A program made the position numbers and the translations under genes. A stretch of 57,454 nt of DNA from Cellulophaga baltica (lineage in GTDB: Bacteria > Bacteroidota > Bacteroidia > Flavobacteriales > Flavobacteriaceae), in NCBI RefSeq assembly GCF_018861125.1, contig NZ_JAHKQN010000029.1:1-57454 (forward strand). Reading direction: 5' to 3'. Shown here piece by piece: positions 25,631 to 34,895 of this stretch. Below the pieces are notes generated by a model. It did not search any database. It was not told the DNA's origin and saw nothing but the letters and a program-made list of their open reading frames with translations. The first letter of the stretch is position 1; the number at the start of each line of letters is the position of its first letter.

Positions 25631-26656
25631 TTATCCTTTATACTCTTTGACGGCATCTACAAAAGCTTTTGCATTATCTATTGGAATATTAGGTAAAATT
25701 CCGTGACCTAAATTCACAACATACTTGTCTTTACCAAACTCATTAATCATTTGTGTAACCATCTTTTTTATATCTCCAGGAGGTGATAATAATCGTGCAG
25801 GATCAAAATTACCTTGTAATGTAATGCTGTTTCCAGTTAAGTAACGTGCATTTCTAGCTGAACATGTCCAATCTACACCTAAAGCAGAAGCACCTGATTT
25901 TGCCATATCTCCTAATGCGAACCAACAACCTTTACCAAAAACAATTACTGGTGTTTCATCTTTTAAGGCATCAATAATTTGCTGTATATATTTCCATGAA
26001 AACTCATTGTAATCTGTTGGCGATAGCATGCCACCCCAAGAATCAAATACCTGAACGGCATTTACACCAGCTTTTACTTTAGCTTTTAAATAGGCAATGG
26101 TAGTATCTGTTATTTTCTGTAATAATTGATGTGCTACCATTGGTTGTGTAAAACAAAGCTCTTTTGCTTTGTCAAATGTTTTACTTCCTTGCCCTTGTAC
26201 ACAGTAGCATAAAATTGTCCACGGTGAACCTGCAAAACCAATTAATGGTATTTCATCATCCAGTTTTTCTTTTGTGGCCTTAATTGCCTTCATTACATAG
26301 TCTAGAGCAATTTCAACATCAGGTACTATTATATTGTCAACATCTTTTTGGGTACGAATAGGTTTTGGTAAATAAGGCCCAAAATCTGGTTTCATTTGTA
26401 CTTCAATATTCATCGCTTGAGGAATAACAAGAATATCAGAAAATAAAATGGCAGCATCCATACCATATCTGCGAATGGGTTGTACCGTAATCTCTGAAGC
26501 TAATTCAGGAGTCTGGCATCTAGTAAAAAAGTCATATTCTTTTTTTATTTCCATAAATTCAGGTAAGTATCTACCTGCTTGTCTCATCATCCAAACTGGT
26601 GGACGTTCTACAATTTCACCTTTTAATGCTCTTAAGAATAAATCGTTTTTTATCAT
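25631..26656 (-). CDS. hemE: Uroporphyrinogen decarboxylase
   Basis: 341 residues. It removes the four acetate carboxyls of uroporphyrinogen III. The N-terminal signature [16 protein letters not shown] (Arg binds substrate carboxylates), the [10 protein letters not shown] block with its catalytic Asp, [13 protein letters not shown] and NLGHGILPN near the C-terminus are all intact. Full length for the family. It lies 51 bp after trkA and 11 bp before the EI24-type gene in the operon. Confidence 0.97.
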   Translation of the reverse strand: MIKNDLFLRALKGEIVERPPVWMMRQAGRYLPEFMEIKKEYDFFTRCQTPELASEITVQPIRRYGMDAAILFSDILVIPQAMNIEVQMKPDFGPYLPKPIRTQKDVDNIIVPDVEIALDYVMKAIKATKEKLDDEIPLIGFAGSPWTILCYCVQGQGSKTFDKAKELCFTQPMVAHQLLQKITDTTIAYLKAKVKAGVNAVQVFDSWGGMLSPTDYNEFSWKYIQQIIDALKDETPVIVFGKGCWFALGDMAKSGASALGVDWTCSARNARYLTGNSITLQGNFDPARLLSPPGDIKKMVTQMINEFGKDKYVVNLGHGILPNIPIDNAKAFVDAVKEYKG

Positions 26657-26707
26657 TTTTTCTTTACTATTTGTTGAATTATTTTTTTAAATAAACTAAT
26701 TGGTTGC

Positions 26708-27388
26708 TTAGCCTATTAAGCGTTTTATATTTTTATCTTTTCCAAAAACAACTAGAACATCTTCTTTTTCTAATACTGTATCTGGCCCAGGAGTACCTAA
26801 TACTTGTTTTGTTTTGTATGAATTACCAAGTATGTTTTTCTTTTTATGATATCTAAGAATTGTAATTATATTAATATCATATTCTTGTCTAAAATTTACT
26901 TCTTTAATTGCTTTACCTATATAATTTTTAGGCACTTCAATTTCGGAAACTAAATGATCATCATCAAGTTCAAAATTATCAATACTACCACCTAAATTTA
27001 CGGTTTTTGTAAATTTTTCAGCATACTCATTTTCTGGATGAATAATTTCGTCAACACCCATTGCTTCAAGTATAGTATCTTCAATAGGTGACGATGATCT
27101 TGCAATTATTTTAGCATCCGTCATTTTTTTTATAATAGCAACACTTATTATTGCTGCACCATTCTTATCACCAAGTGCAACAACTACCAAATCTGTGTTT
27201 TTTAGTGGCAATGAATTATAAGCGGCTTCTTTTTTTGCATCAAAAGCAACTGCATGTGCTACCTGATCTTTAACTAACTCAATTCTCTCTGGATTTATAT
27301 CAACAGCGATTACTTCATTATTTGTATTTGAAAGATTTATTGCGGCTGACATTCCAAAATTCCCAAGTCCGATAATTATAATTTTCAT
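26708..27388 (-). CDS. Potassium uptake regulator KtrA/TrkA (RCK protein)
   Basis: 226 residues. The RCK-N Rossmann domain starts IIIGLGNFGMSAA with the ribose-binding Asp in AVDINPE; an RCK-C domain (about 140-226) closes the chain. Such proteins form a cytoplasmic ring that gates the TrkH/KtrB channel in response to ATP, NAD or c-di-AMP. The single RCK-N/RCK-C pair makes it KtrA-like (classical TrkA has two). It lies 15 bp after the channel gene. Confidence 0.94.
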   Translation of the reverse strand: MKIIIIGLGNFGMSAAINLSNTNNEVIAVDINPERIELVKDQVAHAVAFDAKKEAAYNSLPLKNTDLVVVALGDKNGAAIISVAIIKKMTDAKIIARSSSPIEDTILEAMGVDEIIHPENEYAEKFTKTVNLGGSIDNFELDDDHLVSEIEVPKNYIGKAIKEVNFRQEYDINIITILRYHKKKNILGNSYKTKQVLGTPGPDTVLEKEDVLVVFGKDKNIKRLIG

Positions 27389-27403
27389 ACGAGTAATTTT
27401 GAA

Positions 27404-29152
27404 TTAATTTATTAAAATATTTTCTTCAGGATAACTGTAATCATCTTGATTCACGCTTTTCAATAAACCTATTAATAAATTTAAAAGACCTATTCTTCCT
27501 AAAAACATAAGTATGATTATAACAATTTTACTACTTGCCGATAAATAGGATGTGATACCCATAGACACACCTACCGTACTGAAAGCAGAAAAGACTTCAA
27601 ACGAAATTTGTATTAGGTTAAATTCCGGATTAAAGATTAGTAAAAGTAATATGCCTGAACCAATACAAAGTAATGATATGGCTATAATAGCAAAGGCTCT
27701 GCGTACAGATTGTGGTGCTATTCGTCTAGTACCAATTTCTATATAAGGTTGATCTTTAGCTACAAATATGACGTTTAATAATGCAATTGCAAAAGTTGTG
27801 GTTTTAATTCCGCCACCTGTCGATGCAGGTGAAGCTCCAATCCACATTAATAAAATCATAAACAATATACCAGGAATACTAAAATTCGCATAATCTACAG
27901 TATTAAAGCCAGCTGTTCTTGCTGTGACTGATGAAAACAATGACGTGGTTAATTTGCCAAACCAAGTGGTATGCTCTAACAGGTTAGTTTGTTGTTCGGA
28001 AACTAAAAAGAATGCTGTGCCAGAAACAATCAAAAATAACGTAGTGTAGAGTACTATTTTGGTATTCAGTAATATTACTCGAGATAAAAAAATCTTATTT
28101 TTTGTTCTGAATAGGTTTATAACATATCGTTTTAAGTATTGAACTACATTATAAGCTATGTGATAACCTAAACCGCCAAAAACAATTAATCCCATTATAA
28201 TCCATTGAAAATAATAATTGAATCTAAAGTTTTTATCATACAGACCGTTAGATTCTAATGAAAAACCAGCATTACAATAGGCTGATATTGCATGGAAAAT
28301 AGAGAAAAATCCTTGTTTTGCTATTTTATCTTGTAATGGCAAAGAGCTGTATATTAATATAGCACCAAACAATTCTATCAATAATGAAAAAACAACAACT
28401 TGCATCACTTTTTTCATGATACTACCAAGTTCATCATTGCTTCCCATAATGTCTTTCATATATAGGCTTTCTTTAAAAGAGGATCCTGTTTTAAAAAAAT
28501 ACGCAAAAAAAGAGGTGAAAGTCAACATGCCTAGACCGCCTAATTGAAAAAGGAACATTATAATTGTTTGCCCAAAATATGTAAAATCTTTAGCTGTATC
28601 TACTACTATTAAACCAGTAACAGATGTTGCACTTGTGGCGGTAAATAAAGCATCAATAAAGCTTATTCCATTTGTGGTTGAGGCGGGTAGCATTAATAAG
28701 AAAGTTCCACCTAATGCGATTAAAGCGAAACTTCCTATAAAAAGGATAGCTGGGTTAAAATATAAAGCATATACTCTTCTGACTAAAAAAGATATCCTAA
28801 TAAAAAAATAAAGAAGTAAGCCGTATTCAATTATATATCTAAAATTGAAAAAGGTTTCAAATAATGAGTGTTCAAATTCACTTACGATTGTAATTACCTC
28901 AACAATAACTAAAATACTTAAATAGTATAAGTTGATTTTCGGACTTATACTCGATATGTTTTCTTTTTTAAAATAGCGATACTTGTAAAGATTAAATATA
29001 AGTAGAGCCAATATTAGCGTGGGCAGTACAATTAATTTATACTGTCTTAAATCTTGATAGTCTTTAAAACCAAAATCAAAAATCAAAAAGATTATCAAAC
29101 CAAGGTCTAAGAATAGAACGGCAAGGTTAGATAATCTAACTTTATCCAACAT
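27404..29152 (-). CDS. TrkH/KtrB family potassium transporter
   Basis: 582 residues with an N-terminal block of extra helices (about 1-135) ahead of the four M1-P-M2 repeats. Selectivity-filter glycines can be seen in ATSVTGL (first repeat), SAYCNAGF (second), SVTARTAGFNT (third) and SAFSTVGVS (fourth). It imports K+ together with the RCK protein encoded 15 bp downstream. The gene sits between hemC/D (18 bp upstream) and hemE, a notable placement. Confidence 0.95.
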   Translation of the reverse strand: MLDKVRLSNLAVLFLDLGLIIFLIFDFGFKDYQDLRQYKLIVLPTLILALLIFNLYKYRYFKKENISSISPKINLYYLSILVIVEVITIVSEFEHSLFETFFNFRYIIEYGLLLYFFIRISFLVRRVYALYFNPAILFIGSFALIALGGTFLLMLPASTTNGISFIDALFTATSATSVTGLIVVDTAKDFTYFGQTIIMFLFQLGGLGMLTFTSFFAYFFKTGSSFKESLYMKDIMGSNDELGSIMKKVMQVVVFSLLIELFGAILIYSSLPLQDKIAKQGFFSIFHAISAYCNAGFSLESNGLYDKNFRFNYYFQWIIMGLIVFGGLGYHIAYNVVQYLKRYVINLFRTKNKIFLSRVILLNTKIVLYTTLFLIVSGTAFFLVSEQQTNLLEHTTWFGKLTTSLFSSVTARTAGFNTVDYANFSIPGILFMILLMWIGASPASTGGGIKTTTFAIALLNVIFVAKDQPYIEIGTRRIAPQSVRRAFAIIAISLLCIGSGILLLLIFNPEFNLIQISFEVFSAFSTVGVSMGITSYLSASSKIVIIILMFLGRIGLLNLLIGLLKSVNQDDYSYPEENILIN

Positions 29153-29170
29153 CTTAATATAGATCTATAA

Positions 29171-30751
29171 TTATTTGTAGTCTGTATTGACAAGGTCAAT
29201 AACAGACTCTAAAGTAGGCATTTTTGCAATTTTAACATCACTAAAATGCTTTTTGGCTTCTGTTGCAGTGGTTTCTCCAATACAATAAGCAACTACTGCT
29301 GTGTTGTTATTTTTCTGTAAAAAGCTTTCAACTGTTGACGGACTAAAAAATAGTATCCCTTTAACGGTATCTTCAACTTTTATAGGCGATTGTTTTGTTT
29401 CATACGCTTCAATTTCATTTAAATCAATATTGTTTTCTGATAAAATTGATGGTAATTCGTCTAAACGAATATTACTACAAAAATAGGTTGCTTCAGTACC
29501 TTCCATAAACTCTACAAGGTAATTTGCTAATTTTTGAGCACTATTTTCAGTATGAGTAACTTTTCCAATTCTTTTTTCTACTAAACGTTTAGTTTTACGA
29601 CCAACACAGTAGATATTTTTGAATTTTAATTCATCAGGACTAATACTAGCAATAATTGCTTCAACGGCATTTTGGCTTGTAATAATTACATTGTCAATTG
29701 CTTTTTTAAGCTTTAACCTAGGAATACGATTTAGGCTAATTTGTAAAAAATCTTCTGATGAAGGTTTGATATTAGAACCAAAAAGCTCATTTTGTTCAGG
29801 TGTAAGCTTTTTAGTAGAAAAAACATTGGGTATTTTGTCCAAACCGGCAATTTCACTCATTAAAAGTTTACCACCGCGACTAAAAATACGTTCAGCACAT
29901 GCTTGTGCTAAATTTTCATGCTTTCCTAATTTTGATGTAAATTCAACTTCAATTTTCTTTTTACCATCAACACTTAGTAAAACACCTTTTAAACTAATAT
30001 TGTTATCTTTTATATTGGCTAATGCTCCAATAGGTGCAGTACAACCACCTTCAAGTGTGTTCAAAAATTCTCTTTCAACACCTGTGCAAATATCTGTTTC
30101 TTTATCGTTCAACTCAGCACATGCAGACTTACAAAAATCATCATCTTCTAAAGCTACAATAACTACTGCACCTTGAGCAGGAGCAGGAACCATCCAAGTT
30201 AAGCCAATTGTGTTTTCAAACTCTAAACCTACACGCTCCATACCTGCAGCGGCAAAAATTGCACCGTTCCAACTTTCATTATTTTCAAGTTTTTCAGCAC
30301 GAGTTTGTACATTACCACGCAAGTCCACCACTGTATGGGTAGGGTATCTATTTAACCATTGCGCTTTTCTACGTAAACTACCTGTAGCAATTATTCCTTC
30401 TTTCTGACCTAAAAACTCTTCATTGTCTTTAAAAGCCAAAATATCCATATAATTTCCTCGCTTAAGAACTGCAGCCTGTACAATTCCTTTTGGCAAAACT
30501 GTAGGTACATCTTTCATTGAATGTACTGCAATATCAATTTCGCCTTTTAGCATTGCAATATCTAATGTTTTTGTGAAAACACCAGTAATTCCTAGTTCAT
30601 GTAAAGGTTTGTCTAACTGTAAATCACCTAATGATTTTACAGGTACTAGAACTGATTCGTATCCGTGTTCTAGTAGTTGTTTTTGTACAGTTTTTGCTTG
30701 CCATAGCGCTAATTCGCTATCACGTGTTCCAATGCGGATTACTTTACTCAT
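29171..30751 (-). CDS. hemC: Fused hydroxymethylbilane synthase / uroporphyrinogen-III synthase
   Basis: 526 residues against about 310 for HemC alone. Residues 1-305 are HemC: GTRDSELALWQAK, GSLRRKAQW, VDLRGNVQTR and Cys237 in EGGCTAPIG, which holds the dipyrromethane cofactor. Residues about 325-526 match the HemD pattern: NVIITSQNAVEAI, VGRKTKRLVEKRIG and the closing SPSTVESFL and AYCIGETTATEAKKH. The one chain would thus make uroporphyrinogen III from porphobilinogen. HemD proteins are poorly conserved, so the second half is called with less certainty. It overlaps hemA by 8 bp. Confidence 0.93.
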   Translation of the reverse strand: MSKVIRIGTRDSELALWQAKTVQKQLLEHGYESVLVPVKSLGDLQLDKPLHELGITGVFTKTLDIAMLKGEIDIAVHSMKDVPTVLPKGIVQAAVLKRGNYMDILAFKDNEEFLGQKEGIIATGSLRRKAQWLNRYPTHTVVDLRGNVQTRAEKLENNESWNGAIFAAAGMERVGLEFENTIGLTWMVPAPAQGAVVIVALEDDDFCKSACAELNDKETDICTGVEREFLNTLEGGCTAPIGALANIKDNNISLKGVLLSVDGKKKIEVEFTSKLGKHENLAQACAERIFSRGGKLLMSEIAGLDKIPNVFSTKKLTPEQNELFGSNIKPSSEDFLQISLNRIPRLKLKKAIDNVIITSQNAVEAIIASISPDELKFKNIYCVGRKTKRLVEKRIGKVTHTENSAQKLANYLVEFMEGTEATYFCSNIRLDELPSILSENNIDLNEIEAYETKQSPIKVEDTVKGILFFSPSTVESFLQKNNNTAVVAYCIGETTATEAKKHFSDVKIAKMPTLESVIDLVNTDYK

Positions 30752-32003
30752 TTATAGTTTCTTCTAATTGAAACACCTTTGTTATTAATGCTAAACTATT
30801 ATCAGCATCAGTGTTTTCACCTTTTAAGTGGTTGGCGAATTGTTTTGTTATTTTTTGAATAATACGTTCTGAAACAATATCAGCTTGTTTTGAATTGAAG
30901 TCAGAAAGTTTTTTGCTTTGAAAGTCAAGTTCTTCGTCTTTCATAACATGTAATTTCTTCTTTAAAGCTTTAATTACCGGAGCAAATTTTCTTGTTTCTA
31001 ACCATTGAATAAATTCATTTTTAATTTTCTCAATAATAGCTTCTGCCTCTGGTATAAATTGCTTTCTTCTTTCTAAAGTTTCATCAGTAATTTGTGATAA
31101 GTGATCTAAATGAACTAAAGTTACATTTGGTAAATCAGCAACATCATCGGCTACGTTTTTAGGAATAGAAAGATCTAATATTAATAAGGGCTTTTTTGTA
31201 TAAATTAAGTCCTTAGTAATAGTTGGTGATTGTGCGCCCGTAGCTACAATAAGCACATCAGTATTTCTAATTTCCGTTTGTAAATCACCATAATTTTTCA
31301 CCAATAAATTAAATTTACCAGCAATTTTCTCAGCCTTATCTTTAGTTCTATTGATAAGTGTTATATGTGAATTTGTTGTGTGCTTAATTAAATTCTCACA
31401 AGTATTTCTACCTATCTTACCAGTTCCAAAAAGCAAAATATTTTTCTCAGAAATATCAGGAACATTTTTAAAAATGTATTGAACAGAAGCAAAAGATACT
31501 GATGTTGCACCTGATGATATTTCAGTGTCATTTTTAATACGCTTACTTGCTTGTATTACTGAATTACATAAACGCTCTAAAAACGGATTAGCAATGTCAT
31601 GTTTTTTTGAGCGATTAAAACTTTGGCGTAATTGACTTATTATTTCAAAATCACCAAGTATTTGGCTATCTAAACCTGTACCAACTCTAAATAAATGACT
31701 AATAGCTTCATTGTTTTTATAAACGTAAGCTACTTCTTGAAACTCTTCAACAGTACCAATTGTATTGTCACATAAAAGTTTTATAAGTTGAAAAGGGTGT
31801 TGTGCAAAACCATGTAATTCTGTTCTATTACAAGTTGATGTAACTAATAAACCTTCAATACCTTGAGACTTAGCTTGCTTTAACAATTTATCCATTATAG
31901 GCTCACTTAAACTAAACTTACCACGTATTGCAGCATCTGCCTTTTTGTAGTTTAGACCTATAGTGTATAAAGAATTGTGTTTTGAAATGTGATAATCTTT
32001 CAT
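30744..32003 (-). CDS. hemA: Glutamyl-tRNA reductase
   Basis: 419 residues from the ATG at 32003. An in-frame start at 32069 would add 22 residues with no family likeness and would place the -7 box (32024-32031) inside the gene, so I prefer 32003 (MKDYHISKHNSLYTIGLNYK). The catalytic Cys is in VTSTCNRTELHGF; the NADPH domain has LFGTGKIGRNTCENL; the C-terminal dimerisation helices are present. It makes glutamate-1-semialdehyde, the first committed step of heme synthesis. It is the first gene of the eight-gene operon and is divergent from the AraC regulator. Confidence 0.96.
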   Translation of the reverse strand: MKDYHISKHNSLYTIGLNYKKADAAIRGKFSLSEPIMDKLLKQAKSQGIEGLLVTSTCNRTELHGFAQHPFQLIKLLCDNTIGTVEEFQEVAYVYKNNEAISHLFRVGTGLDSQILGDFEIISQLRQSFNRSKKHDIANPFLERLCNSVIQASKRIKNDTEISSGATSVSFASVQYIFKNVPDISEKNILLFGTGKIGRNTCENLIKHTTNSHITLINRTKDKAEKIAGKFNLLVKNYGDLQTEIRNTDVLIVATGAQSPTITKDLIYTKKPLLILDLSIPKNVADDVADLPNVTLVHLDHLSQITDETLERRKQFIPEAEAIIEKIKNEFIQWLETRKFAPVIKALKKKLHVMKDEELDFQSKKLSDFNSKQADIVSERIIQKITKQFANHLKGENTDADNSLALITKVFQLEETINE

Positions 32004-32023
32004 GGGATTCTTGCAATCGGTGA

Positions 32024-32031
32024 CAAAAGTA
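32024..32031 (-). promoter_or_regulatory. Putative -7 box of the hem operon
   Basis: TACTTTTG on the minus strand fits TAnnTTTG and lies 21 bp before the hemA ATG at 32003. No TTG is found at the correct -33 spacing, which would suit an activator-dependent promoter, with the divergent AraC protein as an obvious candidate. Confidence 0.4.
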
Positions 32032-32206
32032 TGTTCCAAAATTGAAAAAAAATAACGCTCAAAGAACAATAAGTATCGTTTTAAGTTTTTTTAAACTTTT
32101 TTATACTCTAATTGACTGCTTTGTAGTATTTTTACTGTCATATAAAAGGTTTTAACAAGTTTTATTTATAACTTTTCTAAATAGAGTGATATAAAAAATT
32201 AATATT

Positions 32207-33094
32207 ATGTCAGAAAAAAATAACGCTAAAGGTTCATTTGAAGAAATTTTGATTGATGATGGTTTCTTTGTTTTAAAAATTCAGAACGATGATGCTCATA
32301 TGCAGAAGGTTACGCGTGAAATTGATAGTTCGTACATTCAATTTCATTTCTGCTCAAAAGGTAGTGCTAAGTTTATTTTTAATGATGGCCGTTATGCACT
32401 TGAAGTTCCTGAAGAAGGTTCACTACTATTATATAATACACAGTTAGACTTACCTTTAAATTTGGAACTTAATCCTAATTCGTGGTTAGTTTCTGTTGTT
32501 ATGACCATTCGAAAGTTTCATTCTTTGTTTTCTAAAGAAGCGAGTTATATCCCTTTTTTAAGTAAAGATAATACAGATAAAAAATATTATAGTCAAGAAG
32601 CTTTTAATCCTGCAATAGCTGTAATTTTAAGTCAGATGATGAATTACAACTTGCATCCTTCAATAAAAGAACTATATATAAAAGGCAAGGTCTACGAATT
32701 AATTGCTCTTTATTTTAATAAGAATGAAGATGCTGATATTGAACAATGTCCTTTTTTAGTTGATGAAGATAATGTTCGTAGAATTAGAAACGCAAAAGAA
32801 ATTATTATTTCAAGAATGGCTGAACCGCCAACATTAACCGAGCTTTCTGAGGAAATAGGATTGTCATTAAAAAAGCTAAAGGAAGGTTTTAAACAAATTT
32901 ATGGTGATTCCGTTTTTAGTTTTTTGTTTGATTATAAAATGGATTATGCACGTAAAATGCTAGAGAGTGGTCAACATAATGTCAATGAAGTAGGGCTGAA
33001 GGTTGGTTATAGTACATCAAGTCATTTTATAGCAGCTTTTAAAAAGAAATACGGTACTACACCTAAAAAGTACTTAATGTCATTAGCTGGTTAA
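32207..33094 (+). CDS. AraC-family transcriptional regulator
   Basis: 295 residues. The C-terminal AraC/HTH_18 domain (about 190-292) has two helix-turn-helix units: PPTLTELSEEIGLSLKKLKEGFK and VNEVGLKVGYSTSSHFIAAFKKKYGTTPKKY. The N-terminal part (1-180) has a cupin-like beta region of no known ligand. It is transcribed divergently from hemA across 203 bp, so it may control the hem operon, heme or iron response, or itself; this is positional inference. No helix-turn-helix target repeat was evident. Confidence 0.93.
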   Translation: MSEKNNAKGSFEEILIDDGFFVLKIQNDDAHMQKVTREIDSSYIQFHFCSKGSAKFIFNDGRYALEVPEEGSLLLYNTQLDLPLNLELNPNSWLVSVVMTIRKFHSLFSKEASYIPFLSKDNTDKKYYSQEAFNPAIAVILSQMMNYNLHPSIKELYIKGKVYELIALYFNKNEDADIEQCPFLVDEDNVRRIRNAKEIIISRMAEPPTLTELSEEIGLSLKKLKEGFKQIYGDSVFSFLFDYKMDYARKMLESGQHNVNEVGLKVGYSTSSHFIAAFKKKYGTTPKKYLMSLAG

Positions 33095-33133
33095 ATAACT
33101 AGTTTAATAAATATTTAAAAGGTTATTTTGTAA

Positions 33134-33158
33134 AAATATCGAAGAATTTACGATATTT
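33134..33158. promoter_or_regulatory. Inverted repeat upstream of the ThuA gene
   Basis: AAATATCG (33134-33141) and CGATATTT (33151-33158) with a 9-nt spacer, 28 bp before the ATG at 33186. It could be an operator. It is too AT-rich to be a good terminator of the AraC gene and no T run follows. Confidence 0.35.
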
Positions 33159-33185
33159 ATCAATTAATATTAGAATTAGTCATTT

Positions 33186-33974
33186 ATGAAATTATTAGTA
33201 AAGAATATATTAATACTTGCAATTAGTGTTTTGTTTTTTGCCTGTGGTGGTACTAAAATAGATCAACAAGTAGTTTTAAATCAGACACAACCTGTAAAAG
33301 ATTCTGTGTATACAATTCCTGAAAAACCACAAGTTTTAGTTTTTACAAAAACATCAGGTTTTAATCATGGATCAATTGAAACAGGAATTAAAACATTGAA
33401 GCAATTAGGAATTAGAAATGATTTTCAAATCGTTTCAACTGATGATGCTTCTGAATTTAACACAGAAAACTTAGCTAATTATCAATTGGTATTGTTTTTA
33501 AATACTACTGGTGATGTTTTAAATAGTGAACAACAAGGTGCTTTCGAAACTTATATTCAGAGTGGTGGAAGTTTTATGGGTATCCACTCAGCTACTGATA
33601 CGGAACAAGGTTGGCCTTGGTATGGTAAATTAGTTGGTGCATATTTTGTAAGTCACCCAAAAGAGCAACGTGCAACAATACAGGTTATTGATGGTAGTCA
33701 TATGTCAACATCACATTTAAGTGGTACTTGGTCTCATTTTGATGAGTGGTATGATTTTAAAGATATTAATCCAGATATTCATGTGTTATTAAAATTAGAT
33801 GAATCTACGTATACAGGTGGTAAAAATGGAGATGATCACCCAATAGCTTGGTATCATGAATATGACGGTGGAAGAGCTTTTTATACCGGCTTAGGTCATA
33901 CAGAAGCTTCTTATGATGATTTAGATTTTAGAAAGCATTTAATTGGTGCTATCAATTGGTGTTTAAAAAGATAA
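33186..33974 (+). CDS. ThuA-domain lipoprotein
   Basis: 262 residues. Lipoprotein signal MKLLVKNILILAISVLFFAC with Cys20 as lipid site, then a ThuA/trehalose-utilisation-like domain (about 45-258) of the class I glutamine amidotransferase fold: VLVFTKTSGFNHGSIETG, GSFMGIHSATD, DHPIAWYHEYDGGRAFYTGLGH. ThuA proteins take part in sugar degradation, for example 3-keto-sugar processing; the target here is unknown. An intrinsic terminator follows. It is probably a single-gene unit. Confidence 0.93.
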   Translation: MKLLVKNILILAISVLFFACGGTKIDQQVVLNQTQPVKDSVYTIPEKPQVLVFTKTSGFNHGSIETGIKTLKQLGIRNDFQIVSTDDASEFNTENLANYQLVLFLNTTGDVLNSEQQGAFETYIQSGGSFMGIHSATDTEQGWPWYGKLVGAYFVSHPKEQRATIQVIDGSHMSTSHLSGTWSHFDEWYDFKDINPDIHVLLKLDESTYTGGKNGDDHPIAWYHEYDGGRAFYTGLGHTEASYDDLDFRKHLIGAINWCLKR

Positions 33975-33993
33975 CATCAAATTTTATATATAG

Positions 33994-34020
33994 AAAAGCC
34001 ACCAATTTGGTGGCTTTTTT
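33994..34020 (+). terminator. Intrinsic terminator of the ThuA gene
   Basis: Stem AAAAGCCACCAA with TTGGTGGCTTTT and a very tight loop, followed by a T7 run. It also has an A run on the left, so it may help stop the minus-strand DUF1460 gene, which ends at 34045. Confidence 0.85.
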
Positions 34021-34044
34021 TATTTGCGATCATTACCGAATATT

Positions 34045-34890
34045 TTAATTGTTTACTCTGACAACCATTATTCCGGTATTGTTTTTTATGCCTTTTAAAT
34101 AATCTGCTAAAGGTTTTTTTGTAACTTTTACACTCCCTGATGTTGAAGCATGTAATAAATGTATGCGTCCATCTTCTTCGCGTGTTGCAATACCAGTATG
34201 GGTAATGTCTAATCCTTTAATTGAAGTAGTTAGAGCAATAATATCTCCAGATTTTATTAGGTGCTCATTTGCTTTAATCTCATTTTTAGGTAAAATACAT
34301 ATCTCTTTATCATTTAAATAATTTTCTGATGCCTGAATCTGTTTCAAGTTAGTATCGTTATCTTTTAAAAAAGGATAAAGATTTCGGTGAGCACTCATGA
34401 AATTAATTTCCTTAGTGCTAATATGTCCTCCTAAATCAGAAGTAATATCAGTTACTAAACCTTTTTTTTGATTGTTTGCAATCCATTCTGAAAAATAATG
34501 CAAACGTGATGGGTAACCATTTAAAATGCCATCTTTATATCTAATTTTTTCAAGAACGTCAGTAAAGTCATCAAAAGTTGGTGTGTCTTTTTTAGTAAGT
34601 AAGCTAAAGGCAAGAACATTTTCAATATAGGTTGTACAATCTAACCCCTGTAAATTAATTACTAGAGATTCTGTATTACCAATTTCTAATGTTTTGGCTA
34701 TATACGGAGTGTCTAAAAACGTTTTTCCAACCGCAACCATGGTATTGTTTATATTATCTTTAATTAAAGACTCCAGTTGTGTAATTTTTGATTTAACAGC
34801 TTGTTTGTCCTGCACAGAACAGAATAATTGTTGTGCAAAACTTATGGTGAAGTTTAAAAATAAAAATAGTGTTGTAATTGTTTTAAACAT
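34045..34890 (-). CDS. DUF1460 papain-like amidase, exported
   Basis: 281 residues from the ATG at 34890, which gives a proper signal peptide (MFKTITTLFLFLNFTISFAQ) and a 5-bp gap after the ABC ATPase gene; the longer frame from 34965 would overlap that gene by 70 bp. The DUF1460 core shows the catalytic Cys in LDCTTYIENVLAF and His in LDITHTGIATREEDG. Related proteins are N-acetylmuramoyl-L-alanine amidases or other NlpC/P60-like cell-wall hydrolases. As the last gene of the ABC/OmpA cluster it supports a cell-wall link. Confidence 0.9.
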   Translation of the reverse strand: MFKTITTLFLFLNFTISFAQQLFCSVQDKQAVKSKITQLESLIKDNINNTMVAVGKTFLDTPYIAKTLEIGNTESLVINLQGLDCTTYIENVLAFSLLTKKDTPTFDDFTDVLEKIRYKDGILNGYPSRLHYFSEWIANNQKKGLVTDITSDLGGHISTKEINFMSAHRNLYPFLKDNDTNLKQIQASENYLNDKEICILPKNEIKANEHLIKSGDIIALTTSIKGLDITHTGIATREEDGRIHLLHASTSGSVKVTKKPLADYLKGIKNNTGIMVVRVNN

Positions 34891-34895
34891 ATTCT

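Noticed and set aside
32004-32069. Longer start for hemA at 32069
   Set aside because: The added residues do not resemble HemA and the region holds the likely -7 promoter box.
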